The notes: a model not told the origin generated them from the sequence alone. DNA of 64,000 nucleotides from Cadophora sp. MPI-SDFR-AT-0126 (GCA_020747065.1 JAGMVK010000007.1:1550001-1614000), one strand, 5' to 3'; shown: positions 12,475 to 24,189, numbered from the stretch's first letter. Translations and numbers: made by a program.

Positions 12475-13113
12475 TCAAGCGAACTTACTGATTATTTCTT
12501 CCTTCTTGATGAACTTTCCGTTTTCTCTCTCCAGTTTTCCTTCTGCTCGCTTCTTCCAAGCTCTCTTTCGCCCAATTCGGCTCAGTGGTATGGTTCTCTT
12601 TCTATGCTTCCTCTTGAAAGCCGCCTCCCCTTTTTTGATGACCTCTGCCATCTTTTTATCTGTCTTAGCTTGGATCCAAGGCTTCTCCCAGTAATTAAAT
12701 CTTTCCTCGGGTTCGCCGAGGGAGAATCCATCATCAGGAACGTCCTCGTCGTCAAAGTCGAAGTCCTCTGCTGGGAGCAGGTCATTCAGATACGTGACCC
12801 CTGGAAGAACACCAAGTCAGCAATCGCTCTTTATACAGGTCTCGGGAGCCACTTTTGGAGTACAAAACGAGAGAAAAGTTTGGGGTGTAGGAATTGACTG
12901 CTATCCGAATAACTTACAGTCATGCATCCACGGAGTCAGACCTGGTCGAAGAGTCTCGATGGGCTTTGGGAGACGCTTTCGACGCGGTGGAGTTTGTAAC
13001 CCGGCAAATAGACCATGACCATTGGGATGGTCGGGGGAAGGCCTGGTATACAGACGTGTTCGCTGGCTGGCCAGCAAGTGTCGCACTTCGGGGTTGAGAA
13101 TTGGTCGTTGCAT
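12475..13113 (-). CDS. Small basic protein of unknown function, possibly mitochondrial
   Basis: Two exons, 13113-12918 and 12800-12475, join over a 117-nt intron (GTAAGT donor, TTCCAG acceptor) into 173 aa in one frame. The N-terminal 60 residues are rich in Arg, Pro and Ser with few acidic residues, as in a mitochondrial targeting sequence. A middle acidic patch (FDFDDEDVPDDG) is followed by FNYWEKPWIQAK and a strongly basic coil (KRKHRKR, GRKRAWKKR). That layout resembles small mitochondrial-ribosome or assembly proteins, but I do not recognise the family, so this is inference. The last codons contain GTAAGT; if that is used as a donor, the C-terminus would change by a few residues. Splice logic and coherent composition make a real gene likely. 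Confidence 0.65.
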
Positions 13114-13695
13114 TGCAGAAATGTGCCTTGTCTGTTGTGTAAACCTTGGCTATGTGAGAGTATGATTTTTGTGGAAGAGAGGGAAAGAGTGTGTGTTTGA
13201 ATGAGAGAATGTGTGTGTGCGTGAGAGAGACAGAGACAGCCCGTGGATGGATCGAAGAAGTTGTGTGGGAGTTGTGTCGAGGAGATTCTGAAAGAGACAA
13301 CTCGGAAGAGAAATATACAGATTCGCAGGTATTCGCTAGAGTAGTATACAATAGGAGTAAATCACAATACTATGGAAAGCGACAATTCTCACCAGCAAAC
13401 GTGCCGGAAAATCTATTCAATTCTGGGACAATAGGAGAAAGTTAAGCGAAGCAAGCGATTCACCACTTAGAGATATTGAAATTTGAACTGGCCTAGCCTC
13501 TACGATAACAGCTTATCTGACGCAAAGAAAATGACGCAGAAACTCAGCTATGATTGTTTCTGATACTATAAATTAGTAGATATGCATAGCGCCAAAAGGT
13601 AAGAAAAAAAAAGTGTTCACGTGACCCGTGACCAGTGACCAGTGACCAGTGAATAGCACAGTCTGACGATTCATAAACCACAAGCGAGAGCATAT
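13114..13695. other. Intergenic with G/T- and G/A-rich leader region
   Basis: Next to the small basic gene lies a GT/GA-rich stretch (about 13180-13310, so CT-rich on the gene's own strand), a typical fungal promoter or leader composition. A heptamer repeat lies further on. No gene seen. Confidence 0.5.
13628..13652. repeat. Tandem heptamer GTGACCA, three and a half copies
   Basis: Three perfect copies of GTGACCA followed by GTGA, preceded by a diverged copy (GTGACCC). It lies about 45 bases beyond the 3' end of the thioesterase gene. Simple repeat; no function is indicated. Confidence 0.8.
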
Positions 13696-14645
13696 CTACA
13701 ACTTAGATTGATTTACCAGAATTTTCTGTAGCCCCTCTTTGATATTCACATTCATTCCACTCGCCGCCGGTCTTCCAGTCTCTCGGTCGACGAAGACATG
13801 AATAAGCTCTCCCACTGCCTTCACTTCCTCGACTCCACGCTCAAAGAGGGCAACCTCGTACGTGACACTCGTCTTGCCAAGCTTGTTCACCCTAAGAGCG
13901 AGGTCTGCAACAGCAGGAAAGGCTATCGATCCGAAAAAGTCTCCGTGAGAGTGAACGACAAGTCCATATCTGCTACTGTCAGTAATTGACAACAGTTATA
14001 TGTAAGTCCGATGAGAAAAAGGGAACATGGATCATGAAATCTCTATATGTAAAGAGATGGGCTTTCTTGATTTTTAAAGGACAGCTTCCATGTTACGTAG
14101 CATGGACAAAGCAGCATATATACCCAGCCGGTACATGAACGTCTTTCAAGGCATTTTTCGCCAGCTCTGAGGCTATGCAAGTTTTCCATACAATTCAATT
14201 TTACGAGAAGTAAGAAAAGGGTTCCCGTACTGTGAAGACTTCGACGGATTTTGTCCGCATTCTCCAATTAGGTAGGTGTTGACCACCGAGTCGTAACTGA
14301 TCAGAATCATTAGCCATGTAGCTGGGTATGGATTGAATACGAGTGCTCACAGAAAATTATAGATAGAGTTGTTCATGTGATCGTACCTATCATATGAGAA
14401 AGTTAGCATTCGCTGCCATGACCACGAGGATTTGATAAACTGGAGACAGGTCTTCAGTGGTACTGAGACAAATGGAAACAGACTGCATGGAGTCTCAAGC
14501 GCTTACATATCGTTGTCTGACCTGTAAACACCTCAGCTGATGATCATGCCTTAAGCTCATTCTTTAATCCTCACCATCTCGTTCGATACTCCAGAATGAA
14601 TCCATAGTCTTTTCTCCGACGTTGCTTAAGGTCACGGGCGGCCAT
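13696..14645 (-). CDS. Hotdog-fold acyl-CoA thioesterase-like protein
   Basis: Five exons, 14645-14575, 14521-14507, 14386-14351, 14296-14231 and 13969-13696, splice to 153 aa with all phases agreeing. The second exon is only 15 nt and supplies the core of RWSDNDMYDHMNN. The protein matches the 4HBT/YbgC hotdog family: the (R/V)W-x-D-x-D-x-x-x-H-x-N-N motif holds the catalytic Asp and the helix that binds the thioester, and HSHGDFFGSI and TSVTYEVALFERG form the later strands. These enzymes hydrolyse acyl-CoA thioesters. The N-terminus is uncertain: the ATG at 14645 gives a compact enzyme, but an upstream exon, perhaps for targeting, cannot be excluded. Intron 4 is rather long (261 nt). I am confident of the family, less so of the start. 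Confidence 0.8.
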
Positions 14646-16571
14646 CTCTCTTCCGACGAGCTTGCTTGCGATTTTGTGATAGAAACGCTTTGAGGTTCAA
14701 GTGAATGTTTCAAGATGGAACCCGGATCTGGTGATGACAGAGATGAGGATGAGGCCGAATTGCTCGGAGTTCTGCAGGCCGAGGAAGCGAAGTGCAGCCG
14801 AGCCTGCGCCAAACAGCCCCACCATTTTAGGAATAGATCTAAGGCTAGAACTAGCGGCCGCCTGCTCTCGAGTGAGATAAGGCACGAGAACGAGATATTC
14901 AAAAGAAAAGTGGAATCCTTGAAATTTATGTTTCAATATTCGCCTTCGACATTGTTGCTTCTGTCTCCATGAAAGAATGTATTCCTGAGCCTACTCCCAA
15001 AATCCATCATTTACCTGCTTCTGGATCTCAAATTACGATTTGCTGGTTGACTTCCTTCATATTAAGTTAAAAGTGGATACCAGTACCTGACGATGACGAC
15101 CGATGAGACGGCGAGGATAGTTCGATAGATAAAGTTCGGGGCGACAGGGACGAATTGGTTCAAAACACTATGGGTACTTGCTAAAGCTATGATGAGCATA
15201 GGGACCTCTCTTTTGGAGCACCCAGGACGCGAGATCCATCACGAAAACGAGGATCATGAAGCTATTCTGGGCCTGAGATCAGCTTCTAACAAACCATGCT
15301 ATCTCGCGTGCTGACTTTCATAGACCAAGAGATTTAACTTTGGAATGGAAGCCTTGGTAGAAGCGGTCAGAGAAGAAAACCTGAGATCGCATAATACTTG
15401 CAAAGTTACTTCACGTCTGACCAGGCACAGAACTCTGTTCCTGTCATGGTCAAATCCAATCAAAGCTGGGTCTGAGTCAATACACCGCGCGTCGGGCCCA
15501 AGGAACATGATTCTTACGAGGACCAGCCCTTCGAGGAAACTCAAGGAACGATTAATGTGCTAGCTTCTCGTCCTTCTTGAAACATGCGTGCCTTCTTTAC
15601 ACTGCCACGTTTACCTCTAACTATTTGACTTTTTCTTTAAATCTTAGTCAGAGCGTGCAGTCTTTCCAGGTCGAAGTCTTGTCAAATGATTAGCTGTCTC
15701 ATGCGAGCGAGCAAATCTGATTGCGGATCCTGGAGGGTTCAGATGGAGGGGGTTGACTGAGGGGTCTTGAGATCGGGGTCGAAGGGTCCAAGGGTGCATA
15801 TCGTCCAACGCTCTGCAGATCCAAGGTTCAATCCAGGAAAGCACCAGTGGTTCCATAGTACATATCCTGTTGCAGCTAGCATCCAAATGCCTGCGGACGC
15901 TTCGGAACTCGGACACGACCTATTTTTTAGCGGTCGAGGCTACGCCGTGGAATATTAATCAAGTGTAATCGGAGCAAAACAACATATATGCCATTTGCCA
16001 CGCGGAGATGAGAGTCCTTTGGTATTTGGTTTATTTCCCCTCGCCTCATTCCGCTCAGGGATCCAATCATGGCAGGATTTAGACTTCGTGACAGTGGCTA
16101 GCGAAAGTCTAAATTACCGATGCCAGCACCATGTTACCGATCCTTTAACATTTCCTCATGAAAGCCATCACCCAAGCATTCTTGCATCTAGCTAATCATC
16201 TCACTTACTCGAACTGCGCCAATTAAGCAAGGATCGTGGTTCTGCCCATCGCCGCTAACTTTCACTTTCCTCTTTCGCTATTTGTTTCGTCTTGGAAATG
16301 CACCTACGTCTCTCCAGGTTCAAAATCTCCGTTTCCGACTTATAGCCCGCCCGATAGCTTAGTTCATTTTCTATTAGTATGCGATTCTCTTCTATAGCTT
16401 CAAGCTCTTTGTCTTCTTCTCTTCTGCGTTCTTTGAATTCGAATCATTGCCTCACAGCAGCAATTGTCGGAGAAGCTCGCACTCCATGGGTGCGTGATAC
16501 CTTCGCATACACTTTTGCGTGTGAAGATTGAGAAACACCGAGAGTCGAAATCAGCAAGTCTACACGGTAGC
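14646..16571. other. 1.9-kb intergenic region
   Basis: Divergent promoter region of the thioesterase and bZIP genes. ORFs near 14715-14972, 15299-15563 and 15644-15916 are short, lack family motifs and have no convincing splice partners. Part of it could be a long bZIP 5' leader (CT-rich, 16190-16440). Confidence 0.5.
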
Positions 16572-18710
16572 ATGGCAGACGGGCAGCCCAATTACACTTC
16601 CTCGAAAGAAGGGATGGAAAACGAGGACCGATCAATCAGCAAACCTGGATCGAAACGCAGAGGTACGGATAGAACGCGCAGCTCCCAGTGCAGGTCTTCA
16701 CCGTCCTCGAACATCTCATGATATTCGACATCACCTAACAGAAGTAGCATCTCGCGCTGGAACTCGAAGTGTCGCTTCTCTAACACCTGAGCAACTCGCA
16801 CGAAAGCGTGCAAATGATAGAGAAGCCCAGGTAAGCTTACTCTGCAAGGGATCATCACATATCTCCCAAAGTCCAGGACCTCAGGGATTATGTTTGCAAC
16901 TAAATTCTTCAACTGAAGTTTCTTCCTTTCAAGCACACATACTAATACGCTTTGGGGATAATAGAGGTCCATTCGTCAAAGAACAAAAACCCACATCCAG
17001 GAACTAGAACAACGGATTCGAGATCTGTCGCAAGACCAAGACGTCAGAGACTTGGAACAAATCAAGAGGCGAAATACGGAGCTTGAAGAAGAGCTGAGGC
17101 AACTCAGGGAGCTATTGGGACGGTCAGAGAGCAGTGTAGCTTCATCTCCAGAGCTGACCCCTCTATCCTGTAAGTTTCATGGATGTTTGCAAAGAGTTCA
17201 AGCTTCCGACCGTGGAGAGCATCGAGTGATGACTCGATACGACCACCATCTAGTTCACATACCTCATACCTAACTCCGTGACCAAAGTAAAATAAAAGGT
17301 CAAAATGATCGATCGACTGACGTTCTGTGCGATAAAGCAAGATATGGCATGGACATCTTGGAAGAAGCACATCCCCTGGCATATTCTCCCAGCTGGAGTA
17401 CCCAAGACATCGGGGGACCAGGCTCGCCATACACAGCTGTCCCAACCACAAGCGCAGGCGACCTACTCTCATCATTTACCTCTGATATTTCAGGCTTAGT
17501 ATCTGATTTCTCGGACCATGGGACTGCAAGAAGCGATACTTTCAACGAAGCGGATATGGCATACAACAACCTCACAAGTTCACCGACAGCACCAGCTCCT
17601 ATCAATCGCAGAGGTGCACCCAATTCCAGACCACAGTTTGGTCGAAGCAGATCATACCCACATGGAAGATTTGGTAAAATCAATTATCAACATCTAATAG
17701 CCCTCACTGACACGCCGATAGGAGTGCCGACAGCTAGCGCACCATTGAGGATGGCTGGCGGCGTAAATGGAGTTGCTTCGTCACCCCTCGCCGGCCAACC
17801 TATATCTCCCGTGAACAGGTCAATGATAATGAATGTCAATGGAATGCGACAACCTACACCTCCAACAAGCCATCCTTTGACGTTGAAGCAGAACAAGCCT
17901 CGCATGGACTCAACTATCCCGCCACAACAGAATGGCACAGCGTATGAGATGCCTGGACCTATGAGCAACGGGGCTAGTCGTCCGGCTTGGGAGCTTTCCC
18001 TTCAATTCTTGCCGCCTACTGGACCAGTCGACAGCATTCTCATCGGCCTTCTGCAGCGTCAGAGAAACATTGCTACCCAAGGCACACCCTCCAGTCTCCT
18101 AATCGGACCATATCATCCCGACTTCAGAGGTCTTGTGAATCCAGAAGTCACCAACAATATCCACCCTGTCGCATCAATCATTTGCAATCTTTTCCAGAGG
18201 ATTGAATACACTGGCTTTGCCGAGAAGGCTGCCGCGTTATTTCTAGTGTATCATTTCGTCCAGTGGCAGATATTGCCAACGATGGAAACTTATCGCAACA
18301 TACCAGATTGGTTCCGCCCACGACCCTCGCAACTAGTCACACTACATCCATTTTGGACTTCACTTGTAAGACAACTCCTATACCGAAATAGTATGCGAGC
18401 TTTCTGACCTGAATTTTAGGCAATCTGGGGAAAACTCCGAGATGTCATAATTGGAGACCAAGAGAAATATGCAACGGAAGAGTTCATGACTCTGTACCAG
18501 CATTGTATTAGTGTGAACTGGCCGTTCAGGGACGAAGACATTTTGATGTTTGTTGGAGAGGACGTGAGGGTGACGGATGCGTTTGTTCGCCATATTGAAA
18601 CTCAGGCGAACTGGAGCTTGAGCGAATCTTTCCAACGAAGATATCCAGAATTGAGGGATGTTTGTAGATTTGCTGAAGTTTCTGCACCGCTGATGAGTAA
18701 CGGTAATTAG
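16572..18710 (+). CDS. bZIP transcription factor with DUF3425 domain
   Basis: Exons 16572-16662, 16742-16830, 16965-17169, 17338-17673, 17722-18365 and 18420-18710 give 551 aa; if the 48-nt stretch 17674-17721 is kept, 567 aa. Residues about 48-66 hold the basic region (QLARKRANDREAQRSIRQR), formed across two exons, followed by a leucine-zipper-like coil (IQELEQRIRDL, then ELEEELRQLRELLG). The C-terminal half matches the DUF3425 fold found in fungal bZIP regulators, with motifs such as WxLSLQFLPPTGPVD, HPVASIICNLF, FLVYHFVQWQI and WFRPRPSQL. It should bind DNA as a dimer in the nucleus; target genes are unknown. Start: the ATG at 16572; the frame is open further upstream but has no ATG. The middle is Pro/Ser-rich and probably disordered. 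Confidence 0.88.
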
Positions 18711-19490
18711 TGATACTTTTGGGATAGTCTAGAAGGAGATTATGGTTATTTAGCGATGGATCTGGGAGTCTATTTGGAGCGGGAAGCAAGCAATATATCA
18801 AGGAAAGCTGGAATCTGCTTACAATAGAGGAACACACTGTCAAAAACACTTGCTCTCTCAGGAGATTGGGGAAGCATATCCCCATCATATCCTAGCCCTT
18901 CAATATCTTCCAGCAGCAGGGATATGAAATCTGTACGACGGTATAGAACGATGCTTCCCGGCTAAGGCGGAGACTTCTCCTGGCGGCTGGTGGCGGCACT
19001 ATTTCCTTCCCCTCTTCGTTGTCCACTGTAATATGATTGGCTTGCGACCCCACAGATTCGGCTCGAGGCACATCGTCTCATCCCATCTTGCAACTTCATT
19101 TTTCCCTTTCCCAGAACAAACACTTCTGGTTCTTTAGCACAATAATATCGACAGTCTTTCGAAAGTTGGTCCTGTCGAAGTTGCCAGTATCTGTCTACGA
19201 CACATGCTGTGCACAGCAAGGAGAAAGCGAATTGTACACACCGTCATAAGTACCACTACTTAGGAAGTACCTCTGCCTGCTAAACTATCAAATCGTCACT
19301 AACTCTTCAGCTAGGAGCACTTCTCGCAAATCTACGCATTTCCCAAGCAAATTGACATCACCACGTGCATAGACAGATACGTGAAGACGTACAAGCATCG
19401 CCAAGCTGCATCTACGATACAACGGCGTGGGCCAAAGTCAACACACTTCCAGAAGCCTTACCCAGACGTCCGATCGATCAACTACCAAAA
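18711..19490. other. Intergenic
   Basis: 3' region of the bZIP gene, then the leader of the DUF1349 gene. No coding signal beyond short shadow ORFs. Confidence 0.55.
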
Positions 19491-20186
19491 ATGGCATCCT
19501 CACTTTCACCCTTTCACCTCCTCAACTCCCCAGGCACCCCATTGCCCGCTCCTACATCCACATCATTCACGATCACCCCACCTTTAACATCCATGACGGA
19601 TATTTGGCGCAAACCCGGTCCCCCAGGAATAAACACCTTCAACGCCCCGGTGATCTATAAAATCATTAATCTCGCCACCTTTCAACGCCTCCGAGTAACT
19701 CTCAGTGGGGCCTGGGACAAGCTGTATGACCAAGGAGGGCTTGTTCTCATCGTTCCTGACCTAAATTGCTCTTCAAATCCAAATGAAGCGGCACTGAATG
19801 GACAGTGGGTGAAAAGCGGAATTGAATTTGTGGACGATGCGCCGAAAGTTGGTACTGTAGCGTGTGATCGATTTGCAGATTGGAGTCTTGTGACCGAAGG
19901 GATAGTTCCGGTTTCTGGAGGAGGAGCTGATGTAACTCAGGTTACTATCGAGATGGAAAGGAGACCGGTTGATGATACCCTTTGGGTTTACGTTGTCCAG
20001 GATGGGAAAAGATCTGGGATAAGGGAGGTAACTTGGTTATTGAGTCTCGCTAAGGACGAGGATGGAAAGCCGAAGGAGAGAGAGGCTTGGGTCGGTGTTT
20101 ATGCTGCTACACCTACTATTGAAGAGGGCGCGAAACCGCTGGATGTTAGATTTGAAGGCTTTGAACTCGAGCTGAGGGATCTTTAG
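19491..20186 (+). CDS. DUF1349 family protein (ConA-like lectin/glucanase fold)
   Basis: A single exon of 231 aa from the ATG at 19491, which has an A-rich fungal start context (CAAAAATGGC). The middle contains VTLSGAWDKLYDQGGLVLI, then WVKSGIEFVDDAPKVGTVACDRFADWS, and WVGVYAATP near the end, the recurring motifs of DUF1349 proteins, which include yeast Ree1 (linked to enolase regulation). The fold is a concanavalin-A-like beta sandwich; no catalytic residues are established. No signal peptide is obvious, so it is probably intracellular. The family is clear, the role is not. Confidence 0.82.
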   Translation: MASSLSPFHLLNSPGTPLPAPTSTSFTITPPLTSMTDIWRKPGPPGINTFNAPVIYKIINLATFQRLRVTLSGAWDKLYDQGGLVLIVPDLNCSSNPNEAALNGQWVKSGIEFVDDAPKVGTVACDRFADWSLVTEGIVPVSGGGADVTQVTIEMERRPVDDTLWVYVVQDGKRSGIREVTWLLSLAKDEDGKPKEREAWVGVYAATPTIEEGAKPLDVRFEGFELELRDL

Positions 20187-20216
20187 ATAAGGATAGCGGA
20201 GAGAAAAGAGGAACCA

Positions 20217-20750
20217 CTAAAGCTGAATCTTGGAAGCGTACTGTCTTTTCCCGTTCTGCATTCCAAGTGGAGACGCTGACCTGCGAATGAGATACTGGAA
20301 ACACCCTTTTTCTGTAGAGAAATCGATGGTTTGAAGACGAAGAATCATGTTAATACCGATAGAAGGCAATGCCAGAGGGGGGATTCCATATTCCAAAGCT
20401 TCTAGTCGCACTGAACTGGCCACGCTAGGTCGTCGAGATCGCAGAATTAGATCACTTACAAGGCGGGAGAAACGAGAGATGTTCTCGTCTGACAATGGAG
20501 GGTAGATAATATAATTGCAATGCAATAGGTCTGCTTCAAATATCAAGTACAAGTACTCACGGTCATACTGATTGTCAAAGAGAACAACCCCTGGAATGCA
20601 TCCTTGGATGACAATTTCGAGCTCGTTGTTGAAGAAGCCGGGCCAAACCCCGTGACTTGGTGGTGGTGTCAGAATCAAAATCGCGTCGCACCCCGCCATA
20701 AGTTCGATCGAGACGCGACGAACAGCAACCCCCTTCATCCTAGCCCCCAT
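20217..20750 (-). CDS. Uncharacterised ORF head-to-head with Rad26L
   Basis: An uninterrupted 177-codon frame from the ATG at 20750. Its start codon shares two bases with the ATG of the Rad26L gene on the other strand (CATGG). Composition is protein-like, with mixed hydrophobic strands (CDAILIL, LEIVIQGCIPGVVLFDNQYD) and no low complexity, but I recognise no family. Possible donor sites (GTGAGT about 20561, GTAAGT about 20460) mean the true gene could be spliced. It ends 31 bases from the convergent DUF1349 gene. Either this is a small real gene sharing a bidirectional start with Rad26L, or it is a chance frame in Rad26L leader sequence. I lean slightly towards chance because of the overlapping starts. 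Confidence 0.35.
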   Translation of the reverse strand: MGARMKGVAVRRVSIELMAGCDAILILTPPPSHGVWPGFFNNELEIVIQGCIPGVVLFDNQYDREYLYLIFEADLLHCNYIIYPPLSDENISRFSRLVSDLILRSRRPSVASSVRLEALEYGIPPLALPSIGINMILRLQTIDFSTEKGCFQYLIRRSASPLGMQNGKRQYASKIQL

Positions 20751-23700
20751 GGCGTGTGCAGAACATCAAATTGATGGGCAGACTGAAGATGACGATGAAA
20801 TCACTACGCCGGAGAACACAGGTACAGCTATAATAGGCACAGACGAGTATATAAAGCGTTCGTCAACCCCGCCACCACTCTATGCCGCTGACAGGACAGT
20901 TGTGCGACGCAAGTCTGACACAGATTCGGACTCCGATATTGAAGATCCAGGTATCGCGCCATCTAAATTCAAAAAGGGAAAGAGAAAGGCAGGCGAACGT
21001 GTTGAATGGTCGTCGAGCGAAGGAGAAGATGCCTATGAGAAATTCAAGAACAGGAAATCCGCGAAGAGGAAGAAACTGGCAGCGAACAAGAAGAAGTTGA
21101 AAGAGAAAACGAAAGAGATCGTGGAGGGTAGAAAGAAAGTCAAGAATAAGGGAGATTCGTCGAAGAAGGAACGGATGTTGGGAATCGAGTCCGAGTACGA
21201 GATGCTGGATGATGAAATCCCGGAATACTTGAAGAAGCGCCGGAAAGAGTTCGATGTAGATCATGACCGACGCCACGAGGATGCTTTAAAAGTCCCCCCG
21301 AGGTATGAGGATATCTACTTCTCGGATGATGAGAGAATTGCGGACCTTGCTGAGCGTCCGGATTTTCCACCATCTGTGGCGCCGTCCAGAGAATACAAGG
21401 ATGTCGAGTTGCCTCATTCGGCAGGGGTCATACCAGCTTCTATCGCCCAGTACTTGAGAGATTATCAGGTCACTGGTGTGGGTTTCTTACATGAGCTGTT
21501 TGTCTATCAGAAAGGTTTGAATCAAAGCTTGAAGTCTAAAGTCCAAAGACTAACAGCAATTCTAGGTGGCATTCTCGGTGATGATATGGGTCTTGGTAAG
21601 ACTGTCCAGGTTGCTGCATTCTTGACCGCAGCTTTTGGAAAGACCGGAGACGAGAGGGATGCCAAACGGATGCGGAAGATGAGAAGAGCCTCCGGTCGAC
21701 GATGGTATCCTCGTGTTTTGATCATCTGCCCCGGATCGCTCCTTGACAACTGGAAGAATGAACTTGAGCGATGGGGATGGTGGCATGTCGATAAATATTA
21801 TGGTAACAGCGGTGAGAGAGAATCAGTTGCACAGGCCGCTAACTCGGGTCGTCTGGAAGTTGTCATCACTACGTACACAACCTATAGAAACCACATGGAG
21901 AAGTTAAACCAGACAGAGTGGGACTGCGTCGTGGCCGACGAATGTCATCAACTGAAGGAGCCATCTGCAGAGACCACCAAGGCGATGAACCAGGTCAATG
22001 CATTGTGTAGAATTGGGCTTACTGGAACGGCCATTCAGAACAAATATGATGAGCTGTGGACCTTACTCAATTGGACCAATCCTGGCAGATTTGGTCCCTT
22101 GTCAACTTGGAAGTCTAGCATTAGCGTTCCCTTGAAGATGGGTCAATCGTAAGTAGCCTCGGCCGTTTACGTGCACTACATTACTAAGAACTAGCAGACA
22201 TGATTGCACCAACCACCAACTGAAGCAAGCAAGACAAACTGCTGAGAAACTTCGCGACAATCTTCTACCTCAGTTCTTCCTTCGCCGCATGAAATCGCTC
22301 ATCGCCCACCAGCTTCCAAAGAAGACCGACAAAGTCGTATTCTGTCCCATGACGAGCCTACAGAAGGAAGCATATGAACGCTTTCTTGACAGCCCTCTCG
22401 TAGAAACTGTCAGGACATCAGGCGAATATTGCGATTGTGGTAGCGAAAAGAAACGTGGATGGTGTTGCTACGACACCATCCCAGGTTCAAACACGTCCTG
22501 GCGGGTAACATTTTCTTATACATATTTGATGACCTGGTTGCTCACATTGTTTCAGGCCATGGTATTCCCGGTGATCATCACCCTTCAAAAATTATCCAAC
22601 CATCTCGCTATTTTGCTTCCCAGAGCTGATGACCCACCTGAGAAACGAGAGCGAGATTTGGAATATCTCAAGGAGATGCTTCCAGATCACTGGAGAGAGC
22701 TTTATGAAAATCGGGGATCCTTGGCAACACTGTCCAATCCGGAATTCTGTGGAAAGGTTCGCTTTCTGATCCTTCCTTTTGTCTTGTACTGATCGTTTGT
22801 CAGTGGGCGATCCTCAAGAAACTTCTAAAGTACTGGCATGAGAATGGGGACAAAGTCCTCATTTTCTCACATAGTGTGAGATTATTAGAGTTACTGCAAT
22901 ATCTATTCAACAACACCAGCTACACAGTCAGTTTCTTGAGTGGCAAGACCAAAAATGACGACCGTCAGAAGCTAGTCGATTCTTTCAATGCTGATCCCAA
23001 CCAGTTCGTGTTCTTGATATCAACAAAGGCTGGAGGTCTGTGACCCTTGAATACACCACCATGCTGTATACTGACTTCTGCAGGGGTCGGCTTGAACATC
23101 ACTAGTGCTAACAAAGTGGTTATTTTTGATCCGAATTGGAATCCTAGTTATGATCTGCAAGCTCAAGATCGAGCATACCGGATAGGCCAACTAAGAAATG
23201 TCGAGGTCTATCGATTGGTGTCTGCTGGCACTGTCGAGGAGATTGTGTATGCTCGCCAGATATACAAGCAGCAACAAGCTAATATCGGATACACTGCCTC
23301 TACTGAACGTCGCTACTTCAAGGGTGTCCAGAATATGCCTACCCAGAAGGGAGAAATTTTCGGGTTGGATAATCTCCTCACATTCCACGCAGATAACGTG
23401 GTTCTGCGGGATATTGTAAATAAAACGAATGTGGCCGAGGCCAAGCGAGGTGTAGCGATCTTGGATTTCGATATGGACGACGCCGCAAATGACGAAGACA
23501 ACCCACTCAAAGTTGATGATCTCGATGATGAGGACGGTGCTATGAGTCAGCTTGCAGCTCTGCTCATAGAGGACGACTCAAAGAAGAAAGTCAAGCCACA
23601 ACCGAAGGCAGACCCCATCCAGGCAATCCTCTCGGCGGCTGGAGTCGAATATACGCATGAGAATTCGGAAGTTGTCGGTTCATCTCGGGTAGAAGCAGAA

Positions 23701-24189
23701 CTGAGTCGTCGTGCTGTGGAAACCGGTAACGATGCGGAGTATGGCGAGCAGAGATTGTTTGATGATTCACAAGCTGGAGATGTTAGTCCAGGCCGGATAA
23801 CGTATGAGTATCACCCGCCAGACGATGTGATGCTCAGGCAGTTCTGTACCATGGCGAAAGAATTTGGATTTGGTAGTGCAACGGATTTCGCTTTTGCTGT
23901 TGAGAGTATGACGCAAAAGCAGAGAACGTATTGTTTGGAGAGGTTTTATCTAAAGAGAAAAGAGCGGATGGCTGAGTTGGAGCTGAAGGAGAGCCGAGTG
24001 GATAACGGCGATAAAGCGACTGAATTGGACATGGATGCTGAGATGGAAGCGGAATTGGAGGAAGCTCGGGCAGCGGGGTTGAAGACCGTGAAATCAATGG
24101 TCGTTGAAACGACGACTGTGGAAACAAAAGCTGTCACGACCGTCGAAGAGGACGCGGAGACAGAAGACGATGATGACGATGAATTATGA
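20749..24189 (+). CDS. SNF2-family DNA repair helicase, Rad26L (ERCC6L2-like)
   Basis: Exons 20749-21514, 21566-22148, 22198-22504, 22556-22756, 22804-23035 and 23084-24189 give 1,064 aa. Two introns (21515-21565, 22505-22555) are 51 nt, stop-free and in frame; I remove them because family alignment from memory runs YQKG-GILGDDMGLGKT and WR-AMVFP without a gap, and the first has an ACTAAC branch and TAG acceptor. Helicase motifs are complete: I GDDMGLGKT (about 260-268), II DECH (about 380), III LTGTAIQN, IV LIFSHSVRLLELL, V STKAGGVGLNI, VI QAQDRAYRIGQ. The N-terminal 200 residues are Lys/Glu-rich and likely disordered, with nuclear-localisation-like basic clusters; the C-terminus is acidic. 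This is the fungal Rad26L group, translocases implicated in DNA damage repair. The exact N-terminus is uncertain because the 5' region overlaps another ORF. Confidence 0.9.
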
